A stretch of DNA of 64,000 nt, from assembly GCF_900101045.1 (NCBI RefSeq), contig NZ_FNFN01000004.1, positions 62,001 through 126,000 on the forward strand, written 5' to 3'. Below are positions 38,320 through 46,690 of this stretch, in pieces. Position numbers and translations under genes: made by a program. How positions within the stretch are numbered: the first letter of the stretch is position 1; each line of letters starts with the position of its first letter. The notes under the pieces were generated by a model. That model searched no databases, was not told the origin of the DNA, and saw only the letters and a list, made by a program, of their open reading frames with translations. This stretch comes from Nocardioides sp. YR527. Its GTDB lineage: Bacteria > Actinomycetota > Actinomycetes > Propionibacteriales > Nocardioidaceae.

Positions 38320-41007
38320 GTGCCTGACGTGACGCGTGACCGACTGCTCCTTCTCGATGGACACTCGCTGGCCTACCGGGCCTTCTTCGCCCTGCCGGTG
38401 GAGAACTTCTCGACCGTCACGGGGCAGAACACCAATGCCGTCTACGGCTTCACCTCGATGCTGGTCAACGTGCTGCGCGACGAGACCCCGACCCATGTGG
38501 CGGTCGCCTTCGACCTGTCGCGGCAGACGTTCCGGCTGGAGGAGTACTCCGAGTACAAGGCCAAGCGCAACAAGACCCCCGACGAGTTCAAGTCGCAGCT
38601 GCCGCTGATCCAGCGACTGCTCGACGTGCTGCACATCCGCCATCTGTCCCTGGCGGGCTACGAGGCCGACGACATCATCGCGACCCTGGTGACCCAGGGG
38701 CTCGAGGCCGGGATGGAGGTGCTGATCCTGACAGGTGACCGCGACTCGCTGCAGCTGGTCACCGAGTCCTCGACGGTGCTCTATCCGATGCGTGGTGTCT
38801 CCGACCTGGCGCGGATGACGCCGGAGGCCGTCGAGACGAAGTACGGGGTCCCGCCGCACCGCTATCCGGAGCTCGCCGCGCTGGTGGGGGAGGACTCCGA
38901 CAACCTGCCCGGCATCCCGGGCGTCGGCCCGAAGACCGCGGCGAAGTGGATCAACACCTACGACGGCCTCGACAACCTGATCACCCACGCCGACCAGGTC
39001 AAGGGCAAGGCCGGCGACAACCTGCGCGCCCACCTCGGCGACGTGATGCGCAACCGGCGGCTCAACGCGCTGGTCCGGGACCTGAGCCTGGAGGTCGGGC
39101 CGGCGGACTTCGGGCGGGTCGAGTGGGATCGGGCAGCCGCGCTGGAGCTCCTCGACGAGCTCGAGTTCCGTGGCGAGATCCGCACCCGGATCACCGACGT
39201 GCTCGCTCCCGAGGACGACGTCCCGGTCGACGAGAGCGGGTTCGCGCTGGAGGGCGCGACGCTGGCTCCAGGTGCCGTCGCGGCCTTCCTCGAGGAGCTC
39301 GGCGCCACGCCTGTCGGGGTGCATGTGCGCGGGACCTGGGGTTCCGGCACCGGCCGCGTGGACGGGTTCGGCTTCGCGACGCAGGAGCGGGCTGCGTACG
39401 TGGGGGTGGAGGAGCTCACCCCCGAGGACGAGGCGGCGCTGGCGGCCTGGCTCGCGGACCCCTCGCGGCCGAAGATCATGCACGACGCCAAGGGGCCCGA
39501 GCTGGCGATCGACGCCCACGGCTGGACCTTGGGCGGGCTGGTGACCGACACGGCGCTGTCGGCCTACATCGTGGCGCCCGACCAGCGCTCCTACGACCTC
39601 GCCGACCTGACCCTGCGCTATCTCAAGCGTGAGCTCAAGCAGGAGGACGACGGCGGCCAGGAGTCGCTCTTCGGCGACGACGAGGTCGGCGGCGACGGCG
39701 TGGCCAGGACCTCGATGCTCTACGCCCGGGCCGTGATCGACCTCGCCGTCGAGCTCGACTCGGCGGTCGAGGCCGCCGGCGGACACCGGCTGCTCTCCGA
39801 GGTCGAGCTTCCGTTGCTGCATCTGCTGGCGCGGATGGAGAAGACCGGCATCGCGGTCGACACCGAGCACCTCGACGCCCTGGAGCGACACTTCGCCGGC
39901 CAGATGAAACAGGCGGCCGACGAGGCGTACGGCGTGATCGGGAAGGAGATCAACCTCGGTTCGCCCAAGCAGCTGCAGGTGGTGCTCTTCGACGAGCTCG
40001 ACATGCCGAAGACGAAGCGCACCAAGACCGGCTGGACCACCGATGCCGACGCGTTGCAGCAGCTCTACGTGAAGACCGAGCACCCGTTCCTCCTCGCCTT
40101 GCTGCGCCACCGCGACGTGACCCGGCTGCGGGTCACCATCGAGGGACTGCTGAAGACCGTGCAGGACGACGGCCGGATCCACACCACCTTCAACCAGACC
40201 ATCGCGGCCACCGGGCGGCTCTCCTCGACCGAGCCCAACCTGCAGAACATCCCGGTGCGCACAGAAGAGGGTCGCGGGATCCGCAAGGGCTTCATCGTCG
40301 GCGACGGCTTCGAGTCGCTGATGACGGCTGACTATTCGCAGATCGAGATGCGGATCATGGCTCACCTGTCCGAGGACGAGCTGCTCATCGAGGCGTTCCG
40401 CTCCGGACGCGACTTCCATTCGATCACCGCCGCGCGGGTCTTCGGCGTCGACCCCGACGCGGTCTCGGTGGAGCAGCGGGCCAAGATCAAGGCGATGAAC
40501 TATGGCCTGGCCTACGGCCTGTCCGCCTTCGGCCTCTCCCAGCAGCTCGGGATCGAGCCGAGCGAGGCGCGCGGGCTGATGGAGGAGTACTTCGAGACCT
40601 TCGGCGGCATCCGCGACTACCTGCGCAGCCTGGTCGAGGAGGCGCGGCGCACCGGTTACACCGAGACCATCATGGGCCGCCGCCGCTACCTGCCCGACCT
40701 GCTCTCCGACAACCGTCAGCGGCGTGAGACCGCCGAGCGGATGGCGCTCAACGCCCCCATCCAGGGCTCGGCCGCCGACCTGATCAAGGTTGCCATGCTC
40801 CGCGTCCAGGCCGCCATCGACGAGGCCGGCCTCTCCTCCCGGATGCTCCTCCAGGTCCACGACGAGCTCGTCTTCGAGGTCGCCGCGGGGGAGCGGGAGG
40901 CTTTGGAGGCGCTCGTACGCGAGCAGATGGGCTCCGCCGCCGACCTCAACGTCCCCCTCGACGTCTCCGTCGGCACCGGCCTGTCCTGGCACGAAGCCGC
41001 CCACTGA
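38320..41007 (+). CDS. polA: DNA polymerase I
   Basis: Fills gaps and removes RNA primers. The 895 residues carry a 5'-3' exonuclease (LLLDGHSLAYRAFFA, YEADDIIATL, LTGDRDSLQLV, VGEDSDNLPGIPGVGPKTA), a central 3'-5' exonuclease-like domain and a family A polymerase (motif A DYSQIEMRIMAH, motif B RAKIKAMNYGLAYG, motif C LLQVHDELVFEV). The DxE of exonuclease motif I is not present (the region reads GVHVRGTWGSG), so proofreading is probably lost, as in other actinobacterial PolA. GTG start set by the -10 box. The segment that follows is an unusual repeat array. Confidence 0.97.
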   Translation: MPDVTRDRLLLLDGHSLAYRAFFALPVENFSTVTGQNTNAVYGFTSMLVNVLRDETPTHVAVAFDLSRQTFRLEEYSEYKAKRNKTPDEFKSQLPLIQRLLDVLHIRHLSLAGYEADDIIATLVTQGLEAGMEVLILTGDRDSLQLVTESSTVLYPMRGVSDLARMTPEAVETKYGVPPHRYPELAALVGEDSDNLPGIPGVGPKTAAKWINTYDGLDNLITHADQVKGKAGDNLRAHLGDVMRNRRLNALVRDLSLEVGPADFGRVEWDRAAALELLDELEFRGEIRTRITDVLAPEDDVPVDESGFALEGATLAPGAVAAFLEELGATPVGVHVRGTWGSGTGRVDGFGFATQERAAYVGVEELTPEDEAALAAWLADPSRPKIMHDAKGPELAIDAHGWTLGGLVTDTALSAYIVAPDQRSYDLADLTLRYLKRELKQEDDGGQESLFGDDEVGGDGVARTSMLYARAVIDLAVELDSAVEAAGGHRLLSEVELPLLHLLARMEKTGIAVDTEHLDALERHFAGQMKQAADEAYGVIGKEINLGSPKQLQVVLFDELDMPKTKRTKTGWTTDADALQQLYVKTEHPFLLALLRHRDVTRLRVTIEGLLKTVQDDGRIHTTFNQTIAATGRLSSTEPNLQNIPVRTEEGRGIRKGFIVGDGFESLMTADYSQIEMRIMAHLSEDELLIEAFRSGRDFHSITAARVFGVDPDAVSVEQRAKIKAMNYGLAYGLSAFGLSQQLGIEPSEARGLMEEYFETFGGIRDYLRSLVEEARRTGYTETIMGRRRYLPDLLSDNRQRRETAERMALNAPIQGSAADLIKVAMLRVQAAIDEAGLSSRMLLQVHDELVFEVAAGEREALEALVREQMGSAADLNVPLDVSVGTGLSWHEAAH

Positions 41008-41008
41008 T

Positions 41009-41221
41009 CGCCGAGGCGTCACGTACGTCGGTCGAGACGTCACTCGCGTCGGCCGAGGCGGCAGTTGTGGCGTACGAGATGGCAGTTCTGGAAGGCCGAA
41101 TCGGTCGTTGTGGGCGACGAAACTCCACCTTCGTCGTCCATACCTGCCGTTTCGGCTGACGTAAGTGACGTCTCGACCGCCAGAAGTGACGTTTCGGCCG
41201 ACGCGGCTGACGCCTCGGCTG
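41009..41221. repeat. Array of 21-22-base units, direct then inverted, filling the polA/flippase gap
   Basis: About nine units with a core near GGYCGARRCGKCASTT recur every 21-22 bases. Units at 41027, 41048, 41070 and 41092 are direct; units ending near 41157, 41178, 41199 and 41221 are inverted. The two halves can fold back on each other. Related copies occur at 42569-42609 and 62138-62209. It lies between two convergent genes and might help termination. I know no name for this family. Confidence 0.6.
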
Positions 41222-41224
41222 GGG

Positions 41225-42499
41225 TCAGCTGCGGTGAGGGGTCTGGTTGAGTCGCCAGAAGGTGACTGCCAGGAGGACGGCGGCGAGGACGGCGTCGACG
41301 CTGAGGACGGCCCAGACGAGGCCTTCGACGGTGGTCTGCATCGCGCCGAGGGCGAGGGCGGCGGCGACGGCGATCCAGAGAAGGTACGCCGAGAGCCGGC
41401 TGCGCCGGGCCAGGACCGAGTAGACCAGCAGCTGGAGCACGGACAGCACCATGCCGAGGATCGCGAAGACCCAGAGGAGGTCCTGGATCTCGGTGTACTT
41501 GTCACCGCCGATGAAGACCACCGCGAGCCCCGACAGCAGCCAGGAGCCGAGGATCGCGCAGACGCCGAGCCCGCCGACCAAGGCCAGGGACTTGATCAGC
41601 GCGGAGCGACGGCTCGCCTCGGCCGACATCGACGGGAAGGCGATGATCACCACGAACTGTGGCAGGAACAGCACCGCCTTGGTGAGGATCAGGCCCCCTG
41701 CGTACAGGCCGGAGACGTGGTCGGAGAGCACGTTGCGCGCGATCAGGATGTCGACGTTGGAGAGTGCGAAGAAGCCGAGCAGCGCGAACGAGCCGTGCAG
41801 CATCTCGACGACGACCGGACGCATTCGGTCGACCCCTGCGCCGTGTCTCCGGGGCGCCGCATCGACCGCAGACGTACGCCGTCGCAGCACCCACCACCCG
41901 ACGACAGCCGGCGCGAACTGGGCCAGGGCGACCCCGGCCATGGCGGCGCCCTCGGTGGGGCGGATCCACATCGCGGCCGTGGTGACGATGACGCGGGGGA
42001 TGCCGAGCGCGAGGTAGACCAACGCCAGGGCGAGCCAACGGCGTTCGCCCTGCAGCACCCCGGCCTGACCGCCCATGATCGTCAGCGGCACGGCACACAC
42101 CGCGACCAGCAGCGCGGGATAGATCGAGTCCAGCCGCAACACCCGCCATACGAGCGGCGAGGCGGCGAGCATCACCACACCGACGAAGATGGCCGCCCGG
42201 TAGGTCACTCGCAGCACGGTCCGCTCGATGGGCCGCTCCTGCCCGGGGCTCCCGGTCACCCGGCGCGACGCCGTCGCCTGCATCCCGAGCTGGACGACGC
42301 CGACCACGAGGAGCAGCGACATCATCGCGGCGACGCCGCCGTACTGTCCGGGTCCGAGGATCCGCGCGGCGATGATCTGGAAGCCGTAGGTCGCGATGTT
42401 GGTGACCATGATGCAGAGGGCCAGGAAGCCGCTGCTGCGGATGAGCGCGGACAGCCTGCGCCGGCGGGCGCTGATCGGGCTGGCGGTCATCGTGGGCAC
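41225..42499 (-). CDS. Polysaccharide/oligosaccharide flippase-like membrane protein
   Basis: A 424-residue protein with about 12 hydrophobic helices in the arrangement of Wzx/MurJ-type (MOP superfamily) flippases. It includes NIATYGFQIIAARILGPGQY at the first helix pair, VVQLGMQATASRRV, and LSNVDILIARNVLSDHVSGL, a typical half-way motif. It would move lipid-linked sugars across the membrane for the adjacent envelope module. The GTG at 42499 has TAGGCT six bases upstream; the ATG nine bases later is an alternative. Confidence 0.85.
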   Translation of the reverse strand: MPTMTASPISARRRRLSALIRSSGFLALCIMVTNIATYGFQIIAARILGPGQYGGVAAMMSLLLVVGVVQLGMQATASRRVTGSPGQERPIERTVLRVTYRAAIFVGVVMLAASPLVWRVLRLDSIYPALLVAVCAVPLTIMGGQAGVLQGERRWLALALVYLALGIPRVIVTTAAMWIRPTEGAAMAGVALAQFAPAVVGWWVLRRRTSAVDAAPRRHGAGVDRMRPVVVEMLHGSFALLGFFALSNVDILIARNVLSDHVSGLYAGGLILTKAVLFLPQFVVIIAFPSMSAEASRRSALIKSLALVGGLGVCAILGSWLLSGLAVVFIGGDKYTEIQDLLWVFAILGMVLSVLQLLVYSVLARRSRLSAYLLWIAVAAALALGAMQTTVEGLVWAVLSVDAVLAAVLLAVTFWRLNQTPHRS

Positions 42500-42505
42500 T
42501 TGGAA

Positions 42506-42511
42506 AGCCTA
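42506..42511 (-). promoter_or_regulatory. -10 box of the flippase gene
   Basis: TAGGCT on the minus strand lies six bases before the GTG at 42499. It forms part of a divergent promoter region with the gene at 42632. Confidence 0.45.
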
Positions 42512-42568
42512 GGGCGCGGCGGGTCACATGCCGGCACCGGCATCCGCCCAGGATCGAAACTCGTTCGC

Positions 42569-42609
42569 CACAACTGCCGTCTCGGCCGACGTAAGTGCCT
42601 TCACGGCGG
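42569..42609. repeat. Short copy of the 21-22-base repeat
   Basis: The complement of 42571-42587 reads GGCCGAGACGGCAGTTG, an exact match to the unit core. A second, weaker unit follows to about 42609. It lies between divergent promoters. Confidence 0.5.
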
Positions 42610-42619
42610 GGCGGGGTTC

Positions 42620-42625
42620 TAGGGT
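42620..42625 (+). promoter_or_regulatory. -10 box of the membrane protein gene at 42632
   Basis: TAGGGT lies six bases before the GTG at 42632, with no ribosome binding site, in the leaderless pattern. Confidence 0.5.
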
Positions 42626-42631
42626 GGCCGG

Positions 42632-44350
42632 GTGAGGGATCGGGTGGTGCCTACCGTGTGGGCGGGCGTGCTCGCGGTGCTGATGCTGGGGCCGGCGCTG
42701 GGGGCTGGGTTCGTGCTCAGCTACGACATGGTGTGGGTGCCGGATCTCGCGCTGACCCGGGATGTGCTCGGTCTGGGGTCGGGGCTGCCGCGGGCGGTGC
42801 CCTCGGACGCCGTGATCGCGGTGCTGGACGAGGTCGTGCCGGGGCTCGTGCTGCAGAAGCTCGTGCTGGTGGGAGCGCTCGTGCTCGCCGGTGCGGGTGC
42901 CGCGGAGTTGGTGCGTGAGCGCTCGCTCGCCGCGCGGTTGGTGGTGGTGAGCCTGACCGTCTGGAGCCCGTACGTCGCAGAGCGGCTGTGGATGGGCCAC
43001 TGGCCGATGCTGCTGGCCTATGCCGCGGTGCCCTGGCTGGTGCTGGCCGGCCGCCGGTGGGCCGCGGCCGGACCCGGTCCGGTCGAGCGCGGGCCGGTGG
43101 GGCGTGGCCCGGTGTGGATGCTCCCGATCCTGCTCGTCGGGAGCCTGAGCGCCAGTGCGGGGATCGTGTCGGCAGCGGTGGTCCTCGCGACCGGTCTGCG
43201 CCGGGGCCGACGTCCGGTCCTGCTGCTCGCGATGGTCGCCGCGGTCAACGCGCCCTGGGTGGTCGCCGGCCTGACCCATGCGGGGGAGGCGGCGTCGGCC
43301 ACCGGGTTCGAGGTCTTCGCGCTGCGCGGCGACGCCCTGCCCGCCCCGCTGGCAGCCCTCACCCTCGGCGGGATCTGGAACACCTCGGTCATCCCCGCCA
43401 GCCGCGAGGGCTGGCAGGCCTGGGCGGCTCTGGCGCTCCTGGTGGGGCTGGTCGGGGCCGGACTCCGGCGATGGTGGGTCGGCGACAGCCAACGGATCGC
43501 GATCCTGGGCTTGTGGGTCGCGGGGATGGCGATCGCGATCCTCGGCTGGGCCGCACCACAGACCCTCGACGGCCTCGCCCAGAACATCCCCGGTCTAGCG
43601 CTGATGCGGGACAGCAGCCGCCTGCTACCGCTGTGCCTGCCGCTGCTCGTCCTGACCGTCGCGGCCGGGGTCGACGCCCTGCGCGAGCGGCTTCGCGGCA
43701 CCGCGCCCCGATGGGCCGCTGCGGTCGTCCTGGCCCTCGCCCCGATCGCCGTCCTTCCCGACGCGGCCTGGGGTCTCGCCGGCGGCATCGGCACGGCCGA
43801 CTACCCGGCGTCATGGCATCAGGCCGGCGCGGCGCTCGCCGAGGAGACGGCACCGGGCGACGTACTCGTCCTGCCCTGGTCCGCCTACCGAGCCCCGGCG
43901 TGGAACGGACGTCGTCCCGTCCTCGACCCACTGCCGAGGATGCTGCCCAGGGCGAGCGTCATCAACGGCGACCTCGTCATCGGCGGCACCGAGATCGCGG
44001 GCGAGGACCCGCGCGCGGCAGCGGCCGCCGAGGCTCTCGCCGCACCGGAGCCCAGCGCACGGGCAGCCGAGCTGAGCCGCCTCGGGATCGGGTACGTCAT
44101 CACCGACCGCACTGCGGGCGAGGCGCCGCCGTTGGCGGGGGAGACGGTCCACGACAGCGGCGACCTGCTCCTGCAGCGATTGCCGGAAGAGGCGACCCGG
44201 CCGGCGGCCTACACCATGGGTCCGGTGAGGCTGACGGCGATGGCCGTGGCATGGGTGGCGTACGGCGTGGCCTGGCTGGGAGCCACAACATCAACAGTTC
44301 TGCTACTGATCAGTATTGTTCGCCGGCCGGCTGCTAATGTTCGCGACTAG
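42632..44350 (+). CDS. Polytopic membrane protein, GT-C glycosyltransferase-like
   Basis: A 572-residue protein with roughly ten membrane helices and a soluble C-terminal part (about 390-540). Early loops contain SYDMVWVPDLALTRDVLGLG and SPYVAERLWMGHWPMLLAYA, and a later segment is PGLALMRDSSRLLPLCLPLL; acidic residues after helix 1 fit a GT-C arrangement. Length and neighbourhood match mycobacterial Rv0226c as I remember it. A transfer or transport step for a lipid-linked sugar is inferred. The DUF2613 gene follows 20 bases downstream. Confidence 0.75.
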   Translation: MRDRVVPTVWAGVLAVLMLGPALGAGFVLSYDMVWVPDLALTRDVLGLGSGLPRAVPSDAVIAVLDEVVPGLVLQKLVLVGALVLAGAGAAELVRERSLAARLVVVSLTVWSPYVAERLWMGHWPMLLAYAAVPWLVLAGRRWAAAGPGPVERGPVGRGPVWMLPILLVGSLSASAGIVSAAVVLATGLRRGRRPVLLLAMVAAVNAPWVVAGLTHAGEAASATGFEVFALRGDALPAPLAALTLGGIWNTSVIPASREGWQAWAALALLVGLVGAGLRRWWVGDSQRIAILGLWVAGMAIAILGWAAPQTLDGLAQNIPGLALMRDSSRLLPLCLPLLVLTVAAGVDALRERLRGTAPRWAAAVVLALAPIAVLPDAAWGLAGGIGTADYPASWHQAGAALAEETAPGDVLVLPWSAYRAPAWNGRRPVLDPLPRMLPRASVINGDLVIGGTEIAGEDPRAAAAAEALAAPEPSARAAELSRLGIGYVITDRTAGEAPPLAGETVHDSGDLLLQRLPEEATRPAAYTMGPVRLTAMAVAWVAYGVAWLGATTSTVLLLISIVRRPAANVRD

Positions 44351-44370
44351 GAGAGGGAGGTCACATATCC

Positions 44371-44526
44371 ATGGGCAACATCATTGCCATCGTCGCCAGC
44401 ATTCTTGTCGGCGGCGGAGTCGCCGCAGCGACCATCGTCGGAGTCGTCACCAGCAGCACGGACAACACCGTCGAGAATCCTCCGAGCGTCTCTGAGTCGA
44501 CGGTTCAGTACGGCACCAACGACTGA
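44371..44526 (+). CDS. DUF2613 small membrane protein
   Basis: A 51-residue protein: a single helix GNIIAIVASILVGGGVAAAT, then IVGVVTSSTDNTVENPPSVS and a short polar end. This is the DUF2613 pattern. In mycobacteria a gene of this family (Rv0236A) neighbours aftD, as here within 2.3 kb. A GGAGAGGGAGG ribosome binding site precedes the ATG. The function is unknown; association with AftD-type envelope enzymes is inferred from neighbourhood. Confidence 0.85.
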   Translation: MGNIIAIVASILVGGGVAAATIVGVVTSSTDNTVENPPSVSESTVQYGTND

Positions 44527-44541
44527 GCCAGACAAAGCTGA

Positions 44542-44573
44542 AAGAGGCCCGGCGGTGATCCGCCGGGCCTCTT
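44542..44573 (+). terminator. Terminator after the DUF2613 gene
   Basis: Fourteen-base arms (AAGAGGCCCGGCGG and complement) around TGAT, with TCTT following. It separates the plus-strand pair from the convergent GT4 gene. Confidence 0.85.
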
Positions 44574-44611
44574 CTCCGTCTCTACGACAGTTCTACGACC
44601 GTGCAGAGCAG

Positions 44612-45730
44612 TCAGTCCGCGCTGACCACGTGCCCCTGAAGCGCCGAGGCGAGCACGGCGTTGAAGTTCAGCTGGCTCTGCTCCCAGGTGTGCTTGCGGG
44701 CGTGCCACCGGGCACCCTCGGCCAGCTCCTTGCGGCGGATCTCGTCGCCGAGCAGGTGGTCGAGCGCGGCCACGAAGCCGGGCTGGTCGTCGACCAGCAC
44801 CCCGGACTCGCCGTCGTCGATCGACTCGGTCGTCCCGCCCGCGTCGCGGAAGGCAACGGTGGGGGTGCCGTGCTGGGCGGCCTCGGTGACGACCAGCCCC
44901 CAGCCCTCCTTCAGCGACGGCAGCGCCATCAGCCAGGACCGCTCGTAGACGGCCTCCTTGGTCTCTTCCGAGACATGCCCGAGCATCTCGACGAAGTCCT
45001 CGGCCCCCACCCGGGAGATGTACGCAGCCAGCTCGTCGGCCCACCAGCCGCCGCCCACGATGCTCAGCCTCAGGTCCGGGTAGGAGGCCCGCAGCGCCAC
45101 CGCGGCGTCGACGGCGAGCTCGACCCGCTTGTGCGGCACCAGCCGCCCGACGACACAGATGGAGGGGTGCTCGGTCTTCGCCGGCCGGTCGCTCAGCGCC
45201 GGCGCGGCGCCGTTGTGCACGACCGCGACCCGGGCGGGGTCGACGCCGAGGGTGGCCAGTTCGGCCCGGGTGGCGCGGGAGACCGCGACGTACTGCTTGT
45301 GGCGGTAGAGCCGCGGCGCGAGCCACGACTCGACCCACCAGCCGACCCGCCCGGACAGGCCGGGGTAGACCACCGGCCACTGTTCGCGGTGGACGTGGTG
45401 GACGAGCACCGTGACCGGTGCCCTGGTGCCGAGCGGGCAGAAGAACGGGAGCCCGTTCTGCACGTCGATGACCGCGTCGACGCGGCCGATCGGACCCAGC
45501 CGCCCCAGCGCCAGCAGCAGCACGCCCCACAGGTAGATGCTGAGCTTGCCGCCGCGGCGTACGTAGCGGATGTTGTCGCGCTCCTCGCGGGCAGGCGCAC
45601 CGGGATAGGCGGCCGTGAACACGGTGACCCGCGCTCCCGCGCCCACCAGACCGGCGGTGATCTGATGGAGGTAGTGCTCGGCACCACCGGCTTCAGGGTT
45701 GTCAGAATCGCGCCAGCTGAACACGGCCAC
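44612..45730 (-). CDS. GT4 family glycosyltransferase
   Basis: A GT-B glycosyltransferase of about 372 residues. The N-terminal acceptor domain has VAVFSWRDSDNPEAGGAE and the C-terminal nucleotide-sugar domain has ICVVGRLVPHKRVELAVDA and MALPSLKEGWGLVVTEAAQHG (the E-x7-E motif). These are typical of GT4 enzymes such as mannosyltransferases. The GTG at 45730 gives the usual family N-terminus. A strong GGAGGGAG site lies at 45751-45758, well placed for a CTG codon at 45745, so the protein may be five residues longer. Neighbourhood suggests the counterpart of Rv0225. Confidence 0.88.
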   Translation of the reverse strand: MAVFSWRDSDNPEAGGAEHYLHQITAGLVGAGARVTVFTAAYPGAPAREERDNIRYVRRGGKLSIYLWGVLLLALGRLGPIGRVDAVIDVQNGLPFFCPLGTRAPVTVLVHHVHREQWPVVYPGLSGRVGWWVESWLAPRLYRHKQYVAVSRATRAELATLGVDPARVAVVHNGAAPALSDRPAKTEHPSICVVGRLVPHKRVELAVDAAVALRASYPDLRLSIVGGGWWADELAAYISRVGAEDFVEMLGHVSEETKEAVYERSWLMALPSLKEGWGLVVTEAAQHGTPTVAFRDAGGTTESIDDGESGVLVDDQPGFVAALDHLLGDEIRRKELAEGARWHARKHTWEQSQLNFNAVLASALQGHVVSAD

Positions 45731-45891
45731 ATGGCTGCCGTTCAGCTGCGCTCCCTCCGTAGCGCGCAAAATAGAGTGCTCCCCTGCAATCTCGCAGTTC
45801 CCCGCTGCTGAGCGCTCCCTCCCCAGGGTCACGCAGTTACTGGAGAGTAGGACATTTCGTGATGGAATGCACACCCGTTGGGGTAATCGGT

Positions 45892-45897
45892 TAGGGT
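45892..45897 (+). promoter_or_regulatory. -10 box of the methyltransferase-aftD operon
   Basis: TAGGGT lies seven bases before the GTG at 45905. No ribosome binding site is in the gap. Confidence 0.5.
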
Positions 45898-45904
45898 TCC
45901 CGCC

Positions 45905-46690
45905 GTGCCGAACCTCCTCGACTCCCAGCGCGACGCCCCGACCGGCGGCGGCTGGAGCGCGACGCTGCGGCGCTCCGTACGTCTCTTCAGCGACTTCCGG
46001 GTCGAGCAGACCGATCCGGCGCGCTTCTACACCGCCCTGGCGGCCGACTCGGTCGGCCAGCTGGCCCACTACACCGACGGAGAGACCCTCGAAGGCACCG
46101 TCCTGCTCGACGTCGGCGGTGGCCCTGGCTACTTCCGCGACGCCTTCATGAAGGCCGGCGCGACCTACCTGGCACTGGACGCCGACGCCGGCGAGATGCA
46201 GGGAGCCGGGATCGTCGCCGAGGGGAGCATGCTCGGCGACGGGATGCGGCTTCCGGTCCGCACCGGAAGTGTCGACGCCTGCTACTCCTCCAACGTCCTC
46301 GAGCACGTCCCGACCCCGACCGCGATGCTCGACGAGATGCTCCGGGTGACCAAGCCCGGCGGCGTCGTCTTCTGCTCCTACACACTGTGGTGGGGTCCGT
46401 GGGGCGGCCATGAGACCAGCCCGTGGCACCTGCTCGGCGGCCGGTTCGCGCGCCGCCGCTACCAGCGCAAGCACGGCCACGAGCCCAAGAACAAGTTCGG
46501 CGAGTCGATGTACGCAGCGACCGCATCCGCGGGGCTGCGCTGGGCGCGTGCTCAGCGCAGGGCCGGCAACGCCGAGATCCTGGCTGCGGTTCCGCGCTAC
46601 CACCCTGCGTGGGCGGCGTGGCTGATGCGGGTCCCGGTGGTGAGGGAGGTGCTCTCATGGAACCTCCTGCTCGTGCTGCGCAAGACGTGA
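45905..46690 (+). CDS. Class I SAM-dependent methyltransferase (MtrP-like by context)
   Basis: A 261-residue methyltransferase. The SAM-binding loop is LLDVGGGPGYFRDA, followed by LALDADAG and the post-motif SNVLEHVPTPTAMLDEMLRV. The C-terminal part is basic (GGRFARRRYQRKHGHEPKNK) and ends with a hydrophobic RVPVVREVLSWNLLLVLRK, suggesting membrane contact. Gene order next to GT4 and acyltransferase genes resembles the mycobacterial locus with Rv0224c/MtrP, reported to act on trehalose-mycolate handling. Its end overlaps the aftD-like gene by 34 bases. Confidence 0.85.
   Translation: MPNLLDSQRDAPTGGGWSATLRRSVRLFSDFRVEQTDPARFYTALAADSVGQLAHYTDGETLEGTVLLDVGGGPGYFRDAFMKAGATYLALDADAGEMQGAGIVAEGSMLGDGMRLPVRTGSVDACYSSNVLEHVPTPTAMLDEMLRVTKPGGVVFCSYTLWWGPWGGHETSPWHLLGGRFARRRYQRKHGHEPKNKFGESMYAATASAGLRWARAQRRAGNAEILAAVPRYHPAWAAWLMRVPVVREVLSWNLLLVLRKT

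Noticed and set aside
41009..41221. CRISPR array
   Set aside because: The spacing is regular but units are degenerate, contiguous and partly inverted, without unique spacers or cas genes.
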